Positions 1 to 7,968 of a DNA stretch of 20,389 bases are shown one piece after another. The notes under the pieces were generated by a model. The model was not told the origin of the DNA. It ran no database searches and saw nothing but the letters and a program-made list of their open reading frames with translations. Position 1 is the stretch's first letter; every line of letters starts with the position of its first letter. The stretch is taken from the NCBI GenBank assembly GCA_910586805.1, contig CAJUJC010000024.1:1-20389 (forward strand), given 5' to 3'. Origin of the DNA: an uncultured Erysipelotrichales bacterium. Its GTDB lineage: Bacteria; Bacillota_I; Bacilli_A; Erysipelotrichales; Coprobacillaceae. A program made the translations under genes and the position numbers.

Positions 1-235
1 CATTAAAGTTCCTGAAGAGATTTCAATTATTGGATTTGATAACATTGAATCTACTAATTTTACATCTCCCCCACTAACAACTATCTATGCCCCAGCATAT
101 GAAATGGGAAAATTAGGTGCACAATTATTGTATTATTCATACTTAAAAAATGATCCTCTTCATCCAATGCGTATTCAATTACCATGTTATTTACTTGAAA
201 GAGAATCATGTCAAAAAAATAAAAAGAAGTTATAA
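1..235 (+). CDS. LacI-family transcriptional regulator, C-terminal fragment
   Basis: This is the 3' end of a plus-strand gene that begins left of the window. The readable frame starts at base 2 and ends at a TAA at 233-235, giving about 77 residues. The segment KVPEEISIIGFDN followed by SPPLTTI and then EMGKLGAQLL is the classic C-terminal effector-binding subdomain of LacI/GalR repressors, where the PPLTTI..P..EMG stretch precedes the last helix. The DNA-binding headpiece is outside the window, so operator and inducer cannot be inferred. It converges on the minus-strand C-S lyase gene at 472. Family assignment is firm from the motif; the regulated target is unknown. Confidence 0.88.
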   Translation, partial: IKVPEEISIIGFDNIESTNFTSPPLTTIYAPAYEMGKLGAQLLYYSYLKNDPLHPMRIQLPCYLLERESCQKNKKKL

Positions 236-283
236 AAATAATATAACTAAAAGATAAAATTTTATGAGTATTCATAATCACTT

Positions 284-344
284 ATGATAAATAAGCTCTC
301 ATTTAAAATCTTAACATGGTTTTATTCTTATTATCTTTTATCAT
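284..344 (+). terminator. Possible weak terminator after the LacI-type gene
   Basis: ATGATAAA at 284-291 is complementary to TTTATCAT at 337-344, with a short inner complement (TAAG with CTTA) and TTTTAAC just after the 3' arm. The enclosed segment is long (about 45 bases) and the stem is entirely AT-rich, so this may be chance. The stretch 236-471 holds nothing else I recognise. Confidence 0.22.
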
Positions 345-457
345 TTTAACAATTATGGTGGTTTTAGTTTTTAACTATTTACACCTTTTTATTTTCCATC
401 CTTACTATTAAAAATCAAATAATATAAACAATATTCCATTGTTATTTATTCATAAAC

Positions 458-485
458 AAAAAATTCAAAAATTAATTTGAACTCT
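458..485 (-). terminator. Terminator of the MalY/PatB-like gene, with its stop codon in the loop
   Basis: Read on the minus strand, TTCAAA (481-476), a six-base loop (475-470) and TTTGAA (469-464) form a hairpin. One G-T and one A-T pair extend it at its base, and a run of T follows. The TAA stop of the upstream gene (474-472) lies in the loop. The stem is short and AT-rich, but its placement directly at the gene end and the U-tract make a rho-independent terminator likely. Confidence 0.65.
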
Positions 486-1644
486 TTTGATAATAATCTA
501 TAAATAACTTCATTGCCTTTTCTAATAAAGAACGACTTGTAGCCACATTTATACGAACAAATCCATCATATCGACTTACAAAACGTGCACCTGTTTCAAG
601 TAAAACATGTGTTTCTTTAGCAAGATCTAACACAAATTGATCAACATCTTTGATACGAGGAAGACGAACCCATATTAAATAGCCACTATCAGGAACCATA
701 ACTTCCATATCAGCTTGTTTTAAATAGGTAATCGCCATACTCATATTTTGTTTGATATATTGTAATAATTCTTTATACCAGTCTTGTCCATAATTATAAA
801 CAAATTCAATCATCTTAACTCCCATTCTATTACATCCTAAGTGTAAGTGATTTAAATAATCAGTATATTGCTGTCTTAACTGAGGATTACAACACAGAAT
901 AAATGAAGTTGATAAAGCTGAAATATTAAATGTTTTATTAGGAGAAGATGATACAATAATTTGATCATAAATATCAGCAAATTCAATCATAGATATAAAT
1001 TTTTCATCAGTTAATTGAAGATCACCATGAATTTCATCAACCAATATGATGACATGATACTTTTTACAAATATCAACCAATTTTTGAAGTTCATCTTGAC
1101 TCCACATACGACCACCTGGATTATGTGGATGGCATAGCATAAGAACTTTTATATTTTGTTTACTACAAATATCTATTAATCCATCATAATCTATATCATA
1201 ACGACCATTTGTATAAATAAGTGGTAATGAAATTGTATGTCCTACTTCACTACAAGTTTTAAAAGGACCATAAACAGGAGGCATAATAACAATATTTTCA
1301 TTTCTAGCCAACATATCACATAATAAATTTAAAGTTGTTATTGTACCAATAGAAGGTACAATCCAATCTTTTTCAATAGTTAGATGATGAATATGACTAT
1401 ACCAATTTACAACACTTTCATAAAAAGAATCTTGAACATGAAAATATCCTAAATCAGGATCTTTTAAAAATGAAAACATTTTCTCTTTGACTGTTTCATC
1501 CATTTGAAAATCCATATCAGCAATAAACAATGGATAAATATCTTTTGTATCAGTTATATGAAATCTTTTTTGAATATATTCATCCTCCCATTTCATAGAA
1601 CCATTTCCTCTTCTATTCAATATATCATCAAAACAATGACTCAT
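472..1644 (-). CDS. MalY/PatB-family PLP-dependent C-S lyase (cystathionine beta-lyase-like aminotransferase fold)
   Basis: A fold-type I PLP enzyme of 390 residues, the usual length for MalY/PatB proteins. These typically cleave the C-S bond of cystathionine or cysteine, releasing homocysteine or sulfide, pyruvate and ammonia; some act as regulators. The start MSHCFDDILNRRGNGSMKW and the segment PLFIADMDF match the family opening, in which the enzyme recognises its own cofactor pocket. Visible PLP residues are Tyr125 (PPVYGPF), Asn175 (HNPGGRMW), Asp203 (LVDEIHGDL) and the Schiff-base Lys237 in SSPNKTFNIS. SGYLIWVRLP and FVRINVATSR near the end are the substrate carboxylate region. A GGGAGGA ribosome site precedes the ATG. 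The gene stands alone between its own promoter and terminator. Family is sure; the exact substrate is inferred. Confidence 0.9.
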   Translation of the reverse strand: MSHCFDDILNRRGNGSMKWEDEYIQKRFHITDTKDIYPLFIADMDFQMDETVKEKMFSFLKDPDLGYFHVQDSFYESVVNWYSHIHHLTIEKDWIVPSIGTITTLNLLCDMLARNENIVIMPPVYGPFKTCSEVGHTISLPLIYTNGRYDIDYDGLIDICSKQNIKVLMLCHPHNPGGRMWSQDELQKLVDICKKYHVIILVDEIHGDLQLTDEKFISMIEFADIYDQIIVSSSPNKTFNISALSTSFILCCNPQLRQQYTDYLNHLHLGCNRMGVKMIEFVYNYGQDWYKELLQYIKQNMSMAITYLKQADMEVMVPDSGYLIWVRLPRIKDVDQFVLDLAKETHVLLETGARFVSRYDGFVRINVATSRSLLEKAMKLFIDYYQKSSN

Positions 1645-1760
1645 TCATACATCCTCCCATTTTTCAATTCTAATCATATTTTTAATAAATCTACATTTCC
1701 ATACAAAACAATATCCTCTTTTCAAACAATATTTATTATTTACGAAAATACTTTATTCCT

Positions 1761-1766
1761 ATTATA
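1761..1766 (-). promoter_or_regulatory. Extended -10 promoter of the MalY/PatB-like gene
   Basis: On the minus strand TGTTATAAT (1769-1761) is a perfect TGnTATAAT extended -10 element. No convincing -35 box is found 16-18 bases upstream. Transcription would start near 1754, giving a leader of about 110 bases before the ATG at 1644. Confidence 0.65.
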
Positions 1767-1846
1767 ACACAAATCATCTTTACTCTTCTATCATTCCATT
1801 TCTTTTATATAAACAATATTCAAAACACAAAACGACTAACAATTAA

Positions 1847-1898
1847 CAAAAAAGACCTTTAATAAATAAACACAAAGATTTAGATTATTAAAAGTCTT
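1847..1898 (-). terminator. Terminator of the hydrogenase-transporter operon
   Basis: On the minus strand, a 14-base arm (1898-1885, AAGACTTTTAATAA) pairs with a second arm (1865-1852, TTATTAAAGGTCTT) throughout, with one U-G wobble and a 19-base loop. A run of T residues interrupted by one G follows. The TAA stop of the permease gene (1890-1888) lies inside the first arm. This is the strongest terminator in the window and closes the long operon. Confidence 0.85.
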
Positions 1899-2610
1899 GT
1901 TTCTTAAACAATTTATTAAAAACAAAAGTTATAAAACCAATAATAACAACCATCCATAATACCCATGCAAATATAGAAATCATATCTATTTGTATACGGG
2001 CAAAATAAAGTTGTTTCCCTATACCTTGTTTTGACGATACAAAAATCTCAGCCATAACACCTACTTTTAATGCAAGAGGCAAACATGTTTGAATTGCCGA
2101 AATCAAATATCCCTTCATCAAAGGAATATAAACATGAAGTAAATGATAAGTTAAAGATTGATAATAAACTTTCATAATATCCAAATATTCATTTTGAATA
2201 CTCTCTATCCCTTGCATAGCATTATAATAAAAGACTGGTAATATCATTAATAAAATGATAATTATTAAAGCTACTGTACTTTGAAACCATACAAGTAAGA
2301 TTAAAATATAAGCTATTTGAGGAACGGTTTGTAAAAAGGATATAATAGGATTCAAATAATCTTTAACAGATTGATATAAACCACTTAAAATCCCTAACAT
2401 CGTCCCTAATAAAAATGCAATGATAAAACTTATTACTACTCTATATAAAGTTGATAAAATAGCATCATAAAACAATGACGTTGAAGCAAGAACAAACATT
2501 CTTTCAAAAACATAAAGAGGTAATGGCAAGATGACCTCCTTATGAATCATAAGTGCCATAACTTGCCATATTCCTATTATACATAAAATTGTTATAATTT
2601 TACGTTTCAT
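1888..2610 (-). CDS. ABC transporter permease (SsuC/TauC-type, binding-protein-dependent)
   Basis: A 240-residue, strongly hydrophobic membrane protein with about six predicted transmembrane stretches, beginning with residues 3-22 and ending near 213-233. The length and layout fit permeases of the nitrate/sulfonate/taurine ABC importer group. A degenerate EAA-loop, the site that touches the ATPase, can be read around residues 140-165 (DIMKVYYQSLTYHLL, then IPLMKGYLISA), but the usual EAA and Gly residues are mostly absent. Its ATG overlaps the TGA of the lipoprotein gene by four bases, so the two should be translated together and the products should work together. It is the last gene of the operon, with its stop inside the terminator. 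No ABC ATPase gene is visible next to it. Substrate unknown. Confidence 0.85.
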   Translation of the reverse strand: MKRKIITILCIIGIWQVMALMIHKEVILPLPLYVFERMFVLASTSLFYDAILSTLYRVVISFIIAFLLGTMLGILSGLYQSVKDYLNPIISFLQTVPQIAYILILLVWFQSTVALIIIILLMILPVFYYNAMQGIESIQNEYLDIMKVYYQSLTYHLLHVYIPLMKGYLISAIQTCLPLALKVGVMAEIFVSSKQGIGKQLYFARIQIDMISIFAWVLWMVVIIGFITFVFNKLFKKQDF

Positions 2611-3482
2611 GAAGAAAGCATATTTTCATTAAATTCAATATTGAATAATTTTAAGAAATCTTTGATTTCTTTTTGATATTCGCTTGCTTCTTTATAATGA
2701 ACATTTTGTCTATCCATTGTTTTCACTGTTATATCGATACTAGGTAGACTTAAATTTTCAATACCTATTGTTTCTAAATAACTTTGTAATCCCTCATAAC
2801 CCTGATTTGTAAAAGTATCAATTTTTTCAAATAAAGAATCAAAATTTTTACCATCTTTCACAAATATTGCAGCTTGAGGATAACCATTTTCACCATATTC
2901 TTTTTGTAGATCAGTCAAAATAGATAATTCTATTCCACTTTGTTTTGCTTTTGCAATCGTTGCACTTGCAAGTGGTTCAGCCAATACTCCTGCATTGACT
3001 TTTTCAGCAAGAAGCTGTTGTTGAACAAGAGAAGCTGATTGATAATATTGAGGAGTTAATGACGTTTGAATATTCACAGTATCATATATTTTTTGAGGAA
3101 CTGCTCCCTCACCAAATAATGCCAATTCTCCTTGTTGAGATAAAGCTCCTTGTTTACCAACCACATAAAGATTTCCCCAAGTGACAATAGCTTTTAATTT
3201 ATAATTTGTTTGATTTTTAAACATTAAATTTGTTCCAATATTAATAGGTGCAACAATAATATCATACTCACTATCATTTTTAGAAAGCTCAGCAATCAAT
3301 TGATCAGTCCCATCAACAAAATCAATAGTTCCTTCTTTTTTAATATTTTCATATTCACTGACAAATACTAAAGAAGGTGCACCTGCTGGACATAATATAC
3401 GAACAGCTTTTTCTTCTCGAGAACAACCCGTATAAGTTAACATCATAAGTAAACAGATGATACACGTAAATATTTTTTTCAT
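2607..3482 (-). CDS. ABC transporter substrate-binding lipoprotein (NMT1/TauA/SsuA-like)
   Basis: A 291-residue exported protein. Its signal peptide (MKK, then a hydrophobic core) ends in TYTGC, with Cys20 as the probable lipidated residue, so the mature protein should sit on the outer face of the membrane. The layout resembles periplasmic-binding fold type II proteins of the NMT1/SsuA group: VRILCPAGAPSLVF at the start of the mature domain, DIIVAPINIGTNLMFKN in the middle, and VNAGVLAEPLASATIAK, the usual position where these proteins judge a partner site. The ligand cannot be named; sulfonates, nitrate and thiamine precursors are all handled by relatives. It starts 18 bases after the hydA stop with a GGAGGAAG ribosome site and is translationally coupled to the permease, so it belongs to the hydrogenase transcript. 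Confidence 0.85.
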   Translation of the reverse strand: MKKIFTCIICLLMMLTYTGCSREEKAVRILCPAGAPSLVFVSEYENIKKEGTIDFVDGTDQLIAELSKNDSEYDIIVAPINIGTNLMFKNQTNYKLKAIVTWGNLYVVGKQGALSQQGELALFGEGAVPQKIYDTVNIQTSLTPQYYQSASLVQQQLLAEKVNAGVLAEPLASATIAKAKQSGIELSILTDLQKEYGENGYPQAAIFVKDGKNFDSLFEKIDTFTNQGYEGLQSYLETIGIENLSLPSIDITVKTMDRQNVHYKEASEYQKEIKDFLKLFNIEFNENMLSS

Positions 3483-3500
3483 AGAACTTCCTCCAAATCT

Positions 3501-5249
3501 CTATTTAAACTTATCTTTTTTAGAATAATGTGTGTGTAATAAATGATGAGCCTTTTCGCTGTTAGGTTCACCTAAGAATTCAGCATACAATTTTTGAATC
3601 TGTGAATTCTTATGAGATTTACGAACAGGTAAAATTCTATCTTCTTCATATAATGCACTTGCACGTGCTTGTTTAAAATCAAATCCACTATTACGTGTTA
3701 ATGCATTGATATAAGATTGCCCACCACCATTAACACAACCACCAGGACAACCCATGATTTCAATAAAATGATATGGTGATGTTCCTTTTTCAATATCTTC
3801 CAACAATGGTTTTGCAAGTGCCATACTATGCGCCACAGCAACATTCACTGTTAAATCACCTATTCTTAAACTTGCTTCTTTAATACCTTCTTCACCTCTT
3901 ACAGCATGATAATCAAGATACTGTAAATCATCATGAGTTAAAACATCAACAACTGTTCTTAGTGCTGCTTCCATAACACCACCACTTGCACCAAAAATAA
4001 CACCTGCCCCAGTATATTCACCAAAAAGATCCTGATCAAAATCTTCATCTTTTAAATCTTTAAAATTAATACCAAACATTTTGATTAACTTACCAAGTTC
4101 ACGAGTTGTTAAGACCGCATCAACATCTTTTAAACCATCAGTTAAGTTTTCTTCACGTTCTTTTTCACCTTTTTTCGCAACACAAGGCATAATTGATACA
4201 ACATATATATCCTGAGAATTGATATTATGAATTTGTGCATAATATGATTTAATCAAAGCTCCTAACATCATATGTGGTGATTTACAGCTTGATAAATGAT
4301 CTAAAATTTCAGGATATTCGTGTTCTACATAATTCACCCATCCTGGGCTACAAGATGTAATCATCGGTAAAACGCCACCATTAGCCACACGATTCATGAA
4401 CTCATATCCTTCTTCCATGATTGTTAAATCAGCCCCAAAGTTTGTATCATAAACCTTATCAAAACCAACTAATTTTAAAGCGTGAACCATTTTTCCAGTG
4501 ACTCTTGTTCCTATTGGCATACCAAACTCTTCACCTAAACTTGCTCTTACAGCTGGGGCAGTTTGAACAATCACATGCTTTTGAGGATCATTAAGTGCTT
4601 CAATAACATTATGAATTTCTTCTTTTTCATGTAATGCACCAACTGGACAAACATTAATACATTGTCCACATTGCATACAATTCACATCAGCTAAACTTTT
4701 ATTATAAACTGGACCTACAGTTGTTTTAAATCCTCTATTCATAAATCCTAGAATACCTAAACCTTGTTGTTTCGCACATGTTTCAATACATCTACCACAC
4801 AAAATACATTTTGAAGTATTACGTACAATACCAGGTGAAACTTCATCAAAAACAGGAACTGGTTTTTCACCTGCAAATGCATCTTCACGAACACCTAATT
4901 CTTGACATAATCTTTGAAGTTCACAATTTGTATTACGAATACATGACAAACAATCTTTTGAATGATTTGATACAATTAATTCAACCACTCTTCTTCTTGC
5001 ATCTAAAGCTCTTTGTGAATTGGTTTTAATAACCATTCCATCTCTAACGGGGTAAACACAGGCAGCACATAATGTTCTTGCTCCTTCAACCTCTACCTGA
5101 CAAACACGACAAGCGCCTGTTCCAGTTACATCTTTTAAATAACATAAAGTAGGAATATGAATGCCATTATTTTTAGCGGCTTCTAAAACTGTTTGCCCTT
5201 CATAAGCCTCTACTTCACGATTATTAATTTTTATTTTTATTTTTGACAT
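3501..5249 (-). CDS. hydA: [FeFe] hydrogenase catalytic subunit, NADH-linked multimeric type
   Basis: Catalytic subunit that forms or oxidises H2. Numbering from the upstream GTG (5258): 2Fe-2S domain with Cys39, 50, 53 and 67; His99-Cys103-Cys106-Cys112 4Fe-4S site; two 4Fe-4S ferredoxin motifs (Cys151-161 and Cys194-204); then the H-cluster domain with L1 TSCSPGW (301-307), L2 MPCVAKKGE (357-365) and L3 EIMGCPGGCVNGGGQ (500-514). This is the chain seen in NADH-dependent or bifurcating HydA. L1 has Ser where the textbook motif has a second Cys. I prefer the ATG at 5249 (AGGTGGAG just before it) to the GTG at 5258, which sits inside that ribosome site. HydB's TAG stop abuts the same site. The lipoprotein gene follows 18 bases later. 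Maturation would need HydE, HydF and HydG encoded elsewhere. Confidence 0.95.
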   Translation of the reverse strand: MSKIKIKINNREVEAYEGQTVLEAAKNNGIHIPTLCYLKDVTGTGACRVCQVEVEGARTLCAACVYPVRDGMVIKTNSQRALDARRRVVELIVSNHSKDCLSCIRNTNCELQRLCQELGVREDAFAGEKPVPVFDEVSPGIVRNTSKCILCGRCIETCAKQQGLGILGFMNRGFKTTVGPVYNKSLADVNCMQCGQCINVCPVGALHEKEEIHNVIEALNDPQKHVIVQTAPAVRASLGEEFGMPIGTRVTGKMVHALKLVGFDKVYDTNFGADLTIMEEGYEFMNRVANGGVLPMITSCSPGWVNYVEHEYPEILDHLSSCKSPHMMLGALIKSYYAQIHNINSQDIYVVSIMPCVAKKGEKEREENLTDGLKDVDAVLTTRELGKLIKMFGINFKDLKDEDFDQDLFGEYTGAGVIFGASGGVMEAALRTVVDVLTHDDLQYLDYHAVRGEEGIKEASLRIGDLTVNVAVAHSMALAKPLLEDIEKGTSPYHFIEIMGCPGGCVNGGGQSYINALTRNSGFDFKQARASALYEEDRILPVRKSHKNSQIQKLYAEFLGEPNSEKAHHLLHTHYSKKDKFK

Positions 5250-5258
5250 CTTCTCCAC

Positions 5259-7058
5259 CTACTTCCTTTCTATAACTTTAAAGTGACAAGCTTTCATACA
5301 TAAACCACATCTAATACATTTATCTGAATCAATTTCAAAAGCAACTTTTCCAATTTTACCACTAATTGCTCCAACTGGACACTGTCTTGCACAAAGACCA
5401 CATTTACGACATGCATCTTTATCAATTTCATAACGCAATAATTTCTTACATACTCCAGCAGGGCATCGTTTATCAACGATGTGTGCTAAATATTCATCTT
5501 TAAACTGAGAAATTGTTGATAATACAGGATTAGGTGCTGATTGTCCAAGTCCACACAATGCTGTATCTTTGATAGTCAATGCTAATGTTTCAAGTTCATC
5601 CAATGTCTCCATTGTTCCTTGACCATCACAAATTTTTTCTAACAATTCTAACATACGTTTTGTCCCAACACGACATGGCGTACATTTCCCACAAGATTCA
5701 TCAACAATAAAGTCCATATAAAATCTTGCCACATCAACCATACAGTTGTCTTCATCTAAAACAATCATACCACCAGATCCCATCATAGAACCAAGCTTAA
5801 CAAGTTCATCAAATCCAATTGGTGTATCTAATTGTTCTTCTGTTAAACACCCTCCTGATGGACCACCTGTTTGTACTGCTTTAAAACGTTTATTATTTGG
5901 ACATCCTGCTCCTATTTCATAAATAACCTCTCTTAGAGTTGTTCCCATAGGCACTTCAACAAGTCCTGTATTTGTAATCTTTCCACCTAAAGCGAAGACT
6001 TTTGTACCTGGTGAACTTTCAGTCCCAATAGATTTAAACCACTCAGATCCATGCATAATAATTTGAGCAATATTGGCAAGTGTTTCAACATTATTAATAA
6101 TTGTTGGTTTCCCCCAAACACCTTTATGAGCAGGGAATGGAGGTTTAGAAATAGGCATTCCACGTTCACCTTCAATAGACTTAATTAATGCTGTTTCTTC
6201 ACCACAAACAAATGCTCCAGCCCCTAAACGAATTTCTAAATCAAAATCAAAACCTGATCCAAAAATATCCTTACCTAATAACCCTAATTCCTTCGCTTGA
6301 GAAATTGCTGTATTTAAACGTTCAACTGCAATTGGATATTCAGCACGAATATAAATATATCCATGATGAGCTCCTATTGCATAACCTGCTATAACCATAG
6401 CTTCAATAACACTATGAGGATTTCCTTCTAAAATAGAACGATCCATAAATGCTCCAGGATCTCCTTCATCAGCATTACAAATGACATACTTTTCATCACC
6501 TGGCTCATTTAATGCAAATTGCCATTTTAAACCAGTAGGGAAACCTCCTCCCCCTCGTCCTCTTAATCCACTGTTCTTGATTTCATCAACAACATCTTGA
6601 GGAGTCATCTCTGATAAAGCTTTACCAAGGGCGAAATATCCATCCTGTGCAATATACTCATTAATATTTTCTGGATCAATAACCCCACAATTATTTAAAG
6701 CAACACGCTTTTGTTTAGAATAAAATTTTGTATGATTAATATCATGAATTTCATTTGTTTCTAAGTCAGTTTCATTTAACATCAAACGTTGAACTGGTCT
6801 TCCTTTATAAAGATGTTCCATAACAATATCCTTAACATCTTCTTTTTTAACCCCCTTATAAATAATATTATCAGGATAAATAGAAATATTAGGACCTGCT
6901 CCACATAACCCCAAACATCCTGTTCTTAAAACATCGACTTCTTTATCAAGACCCATAGCCCTGATTTCTTTTTCAAATTCTTTAATTAATTCGCCTGAAT
7001 TTCCAATAGTACAACCTGTCCCAGCACAAACCAATACCTGCATTCTTTTGATTGACAT
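5259..7058 (-). CDS. hydB: Hydrogenase flavin/NADH-binding iron-sulfur subunit (NuoF-like)
   Basis: A 599-residue electron-transfer subunit that should bind FMN and NAD(H) and pass electrons between NADH, ferredoxin and HydA. Order of domains: thioredoxin-like 2Fe-2S domain (Cys11, 16, 48, 52); NuoF core with the glycine-rich loop GLRGRGGGGFPTG (164-176) and ICNADEGDPGAFMDR (193-207); 4Fe-4S site CGKCTPC (456-462) with Cys502; a short Cys pair (532, 537); and two C-terminal 4Fe-4S ferredoxin motifs (Cys550-560 and 581-591). Length and layout match HydB of trimeric NADH-dependent [FeFe] hydrogenases. The ATG follows an AGGAGGG site whose first bases are the TAG stop of the ferredoxin gene, so the reading frames are nearly coupled. 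Whether the enzyme bifurcates electrons cannot be read from sequence. Confidence 0.95.
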   Translation of the reverse strand: MSIKRMQVLVCAGTGCTIGNSGELIKEFEKEIRAMGLDKEVDVLRTGCLGLCGAGPNISIYPDNIIYKGVKKEDVKDIVMEHLYKGRPVQRLMLNETDLETNEIHDINHTKFYSKQKRVALNNCGVIDPENINEYIAQDGYFALGKALSEMTPQDVVDEIKNSGLRGRGGGGFPTGLKWQFALNEPGDEKYVICNADEGDPGAFMDRSILEGNPHSVIEAMVIAGYAIGAHHGYIYIRAEYPIAVERLNTAISQAKELGLLGKDIFGSGFDFDLEIRLGAGAFVCGEETALIKSIEGERGMPISKPPFPAHKGVWGKPTIINNVETLANIAQIIMHGSEWFKSIGTESSPGTKVFALGGKITNTGLVEVPMGTTLREVIYEIGAGCPNNKRFKAVQTGGPSGGCLTEEQLDTPIGFDELVKLGSMMGSGGMIVLDEDNCMVDVARFYMDFIVDESCGKCTPCRVGTKRMLELLEKICDGQGTMETLDELETLALTIKDTALCGLGQSAPNPVLSTISQFKDEYLAHIVDKRCPAGVCKKLLRYEIDKDACRKCGLCARQCPVGAISGKIGKVAFEIDSDKCIRCGLCMKACHFKVIERK

Positions 7059-7069
7059 TTTCCACCCTC

Positions 7070-7438
7070 CTATTTCTTATATTGTCCAACAGTAAAATCT
7101 TCAATAATTTCACCATGAATCAAATGACGTAAAACAATTTCTTTTGCCTTTTTTGAATCAATTAAAACATAAGTTGTTTTATTATTATTTTTATCAAATA
7201 CTTCTACAATAGGTTCTAAAGTACACATCCCTATACATCCTGTTTGCATAACAGTTACTGACAAACCTGCTTTTGCAACTTCTTCAACAATAGTATTTAA
7301 AACTGGTCTCGCTCCAGCAGCAATACCACAAGTTGCCATTCCTATCACAACACGATAATCAGTTTCACCATTACCTCGCATGGACATTTGTGTCTTTGCC
7401 TGATCTCTAATTTTCTTTAAATCTTCTAATGATTTCAT
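7070..7438 (-). CDS. Thioredoxin-fold (2Fe-2S) ferredoxin-like protein of the hydrogenase operon
   Basis: A small protein of 122 residues. I start it at the ATG at 7438, not the in-frame codon at 7474, because AAGGAGGG lies ten bases upstream and because ATGA overlaps the stop of the preceding ATPase gene. CGIAAGARPV (Cys37) and TGCIGMC (Cys68, Cys72) match the thioredoxin-like 2Fe-2S ferredoxins that accompany [FeFe] hydrogenase operons. Only three cysteines are seen in place of the four of a NuoE-type cluster site; from memory this is usual in this subfamily, so it is not evidence of decay. It probably exchanges electrons with HydB, whose N-terminus has the same fold, or acts in the signalling branch. 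The partner is inferred from gene order only. Confidence 0.85.
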   Translation of the reverse strand: MKSLEDLKKIRDQAKTQMSMRGNGETDYRVVIGMATCGIAAGARPVLNTIVEEVAKAGLSVTVMQTGCIGMCTLEPIVEVFDKNNNKTTYVLIDSKKAKEIVLRHLIHGEIIEDFTVGQYKK

Positions 7439-7968
7439 ACTCTCATTCCCTCCTTTATATAATCTTTTAACCACATCATAATTTCTACTTGATTAATAGG
7501 AACACCATCAAGTATTTCTTTTATCTCTTTTGTATTGAAAACAAATACAAACTCATCACATACATATTGAATCACATAATCTATATTTGCATCATATTGA
7601 ATCAAAGTCATTATTGTTTCAACCAAATCACCCATAGGTGGTGTATCTAAATGATTCTTTACAAACTCACCTTTAATCGTTGTTCCAACATTTAAAGTAG
7701 ATTCAATAGAAAATGTTCCTCCTGTCGCTTCAACATTTTCCTTAAACATCGGAATACCTAAACCAATCTTTCTTGTTGTACGTGTTGTATAGAATGGATC
7801 AACAACTTTTTTTAAGGTTTCTTCATCCATACCACATCCATCATCTTCTATTTCAATGTGAATGATATTATCCTGTTGGCTATCACGAATTAAAATCTTA
7901 ATCAATTTTGCACAAGCCTTGATTGAATTATTAGCTATATCCAATAAACTCATAGCTATTTCTTGCAT
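7435..7968 (-). CDS. HATPase_c domain protein (histidine-kinase-type ATP-binding domain)
   Basis: A 177-residue protein with a GHKL ATP-binding domain: N-box LLDIANNSIKA, G1 box DDGCGMDE, a phosphate-lid segment FYTTRTTRKIG and G2 box GLGIPMF. There is no dimerisation/phospho-acceptor histidine helix, no sensor domain and no receiver, so it is not a complete sensor kinase. The C-terminal 60 residues or so are unassigned. The chosen start (7968) follows GGAGGAAG; an in-frame codon at 7983 gives five extra residues but lacks such a site. It overlaps the end of the PHP gene and the start of the ferredoxin gene, so it is fixed in the operon. Proteins like this are known neighbours of NADH-linked [FeFe] hydrogenases; its role is probably regulatory, which is inference. 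Confidence 0.85.
   Translation of the reverse strand: MQEIAMSLLDIANNSIKACAKLIKILIRDSQQDNIIHIEIEDDGCGMDEETLKKVVDPFYTTRTTRKIGLGIPMFKENVEATGGTFSIESTLNVGTTIKGEFVKNHLDTPPMGDLVETIMTLIQYDANIDYVIQYVCDEFVFVFNTKEIKEILDGVPINQVEIMMWLKDYIKEGMRV

Noticed and set aside
5294..6394. Open frames opposite or offset to hydB (for example 5294-5476, 5987-6175, 6188-6394)
   Set aside because: Low-complexity translations without ribosome sites inside a clearly coding gene; shadows of hydB.
7435..7968. Complete sensor histidine kinase
   Set aside because: No phospho-acceptor helix, sensor or membrane segment; only the ATP-binding domain is present.
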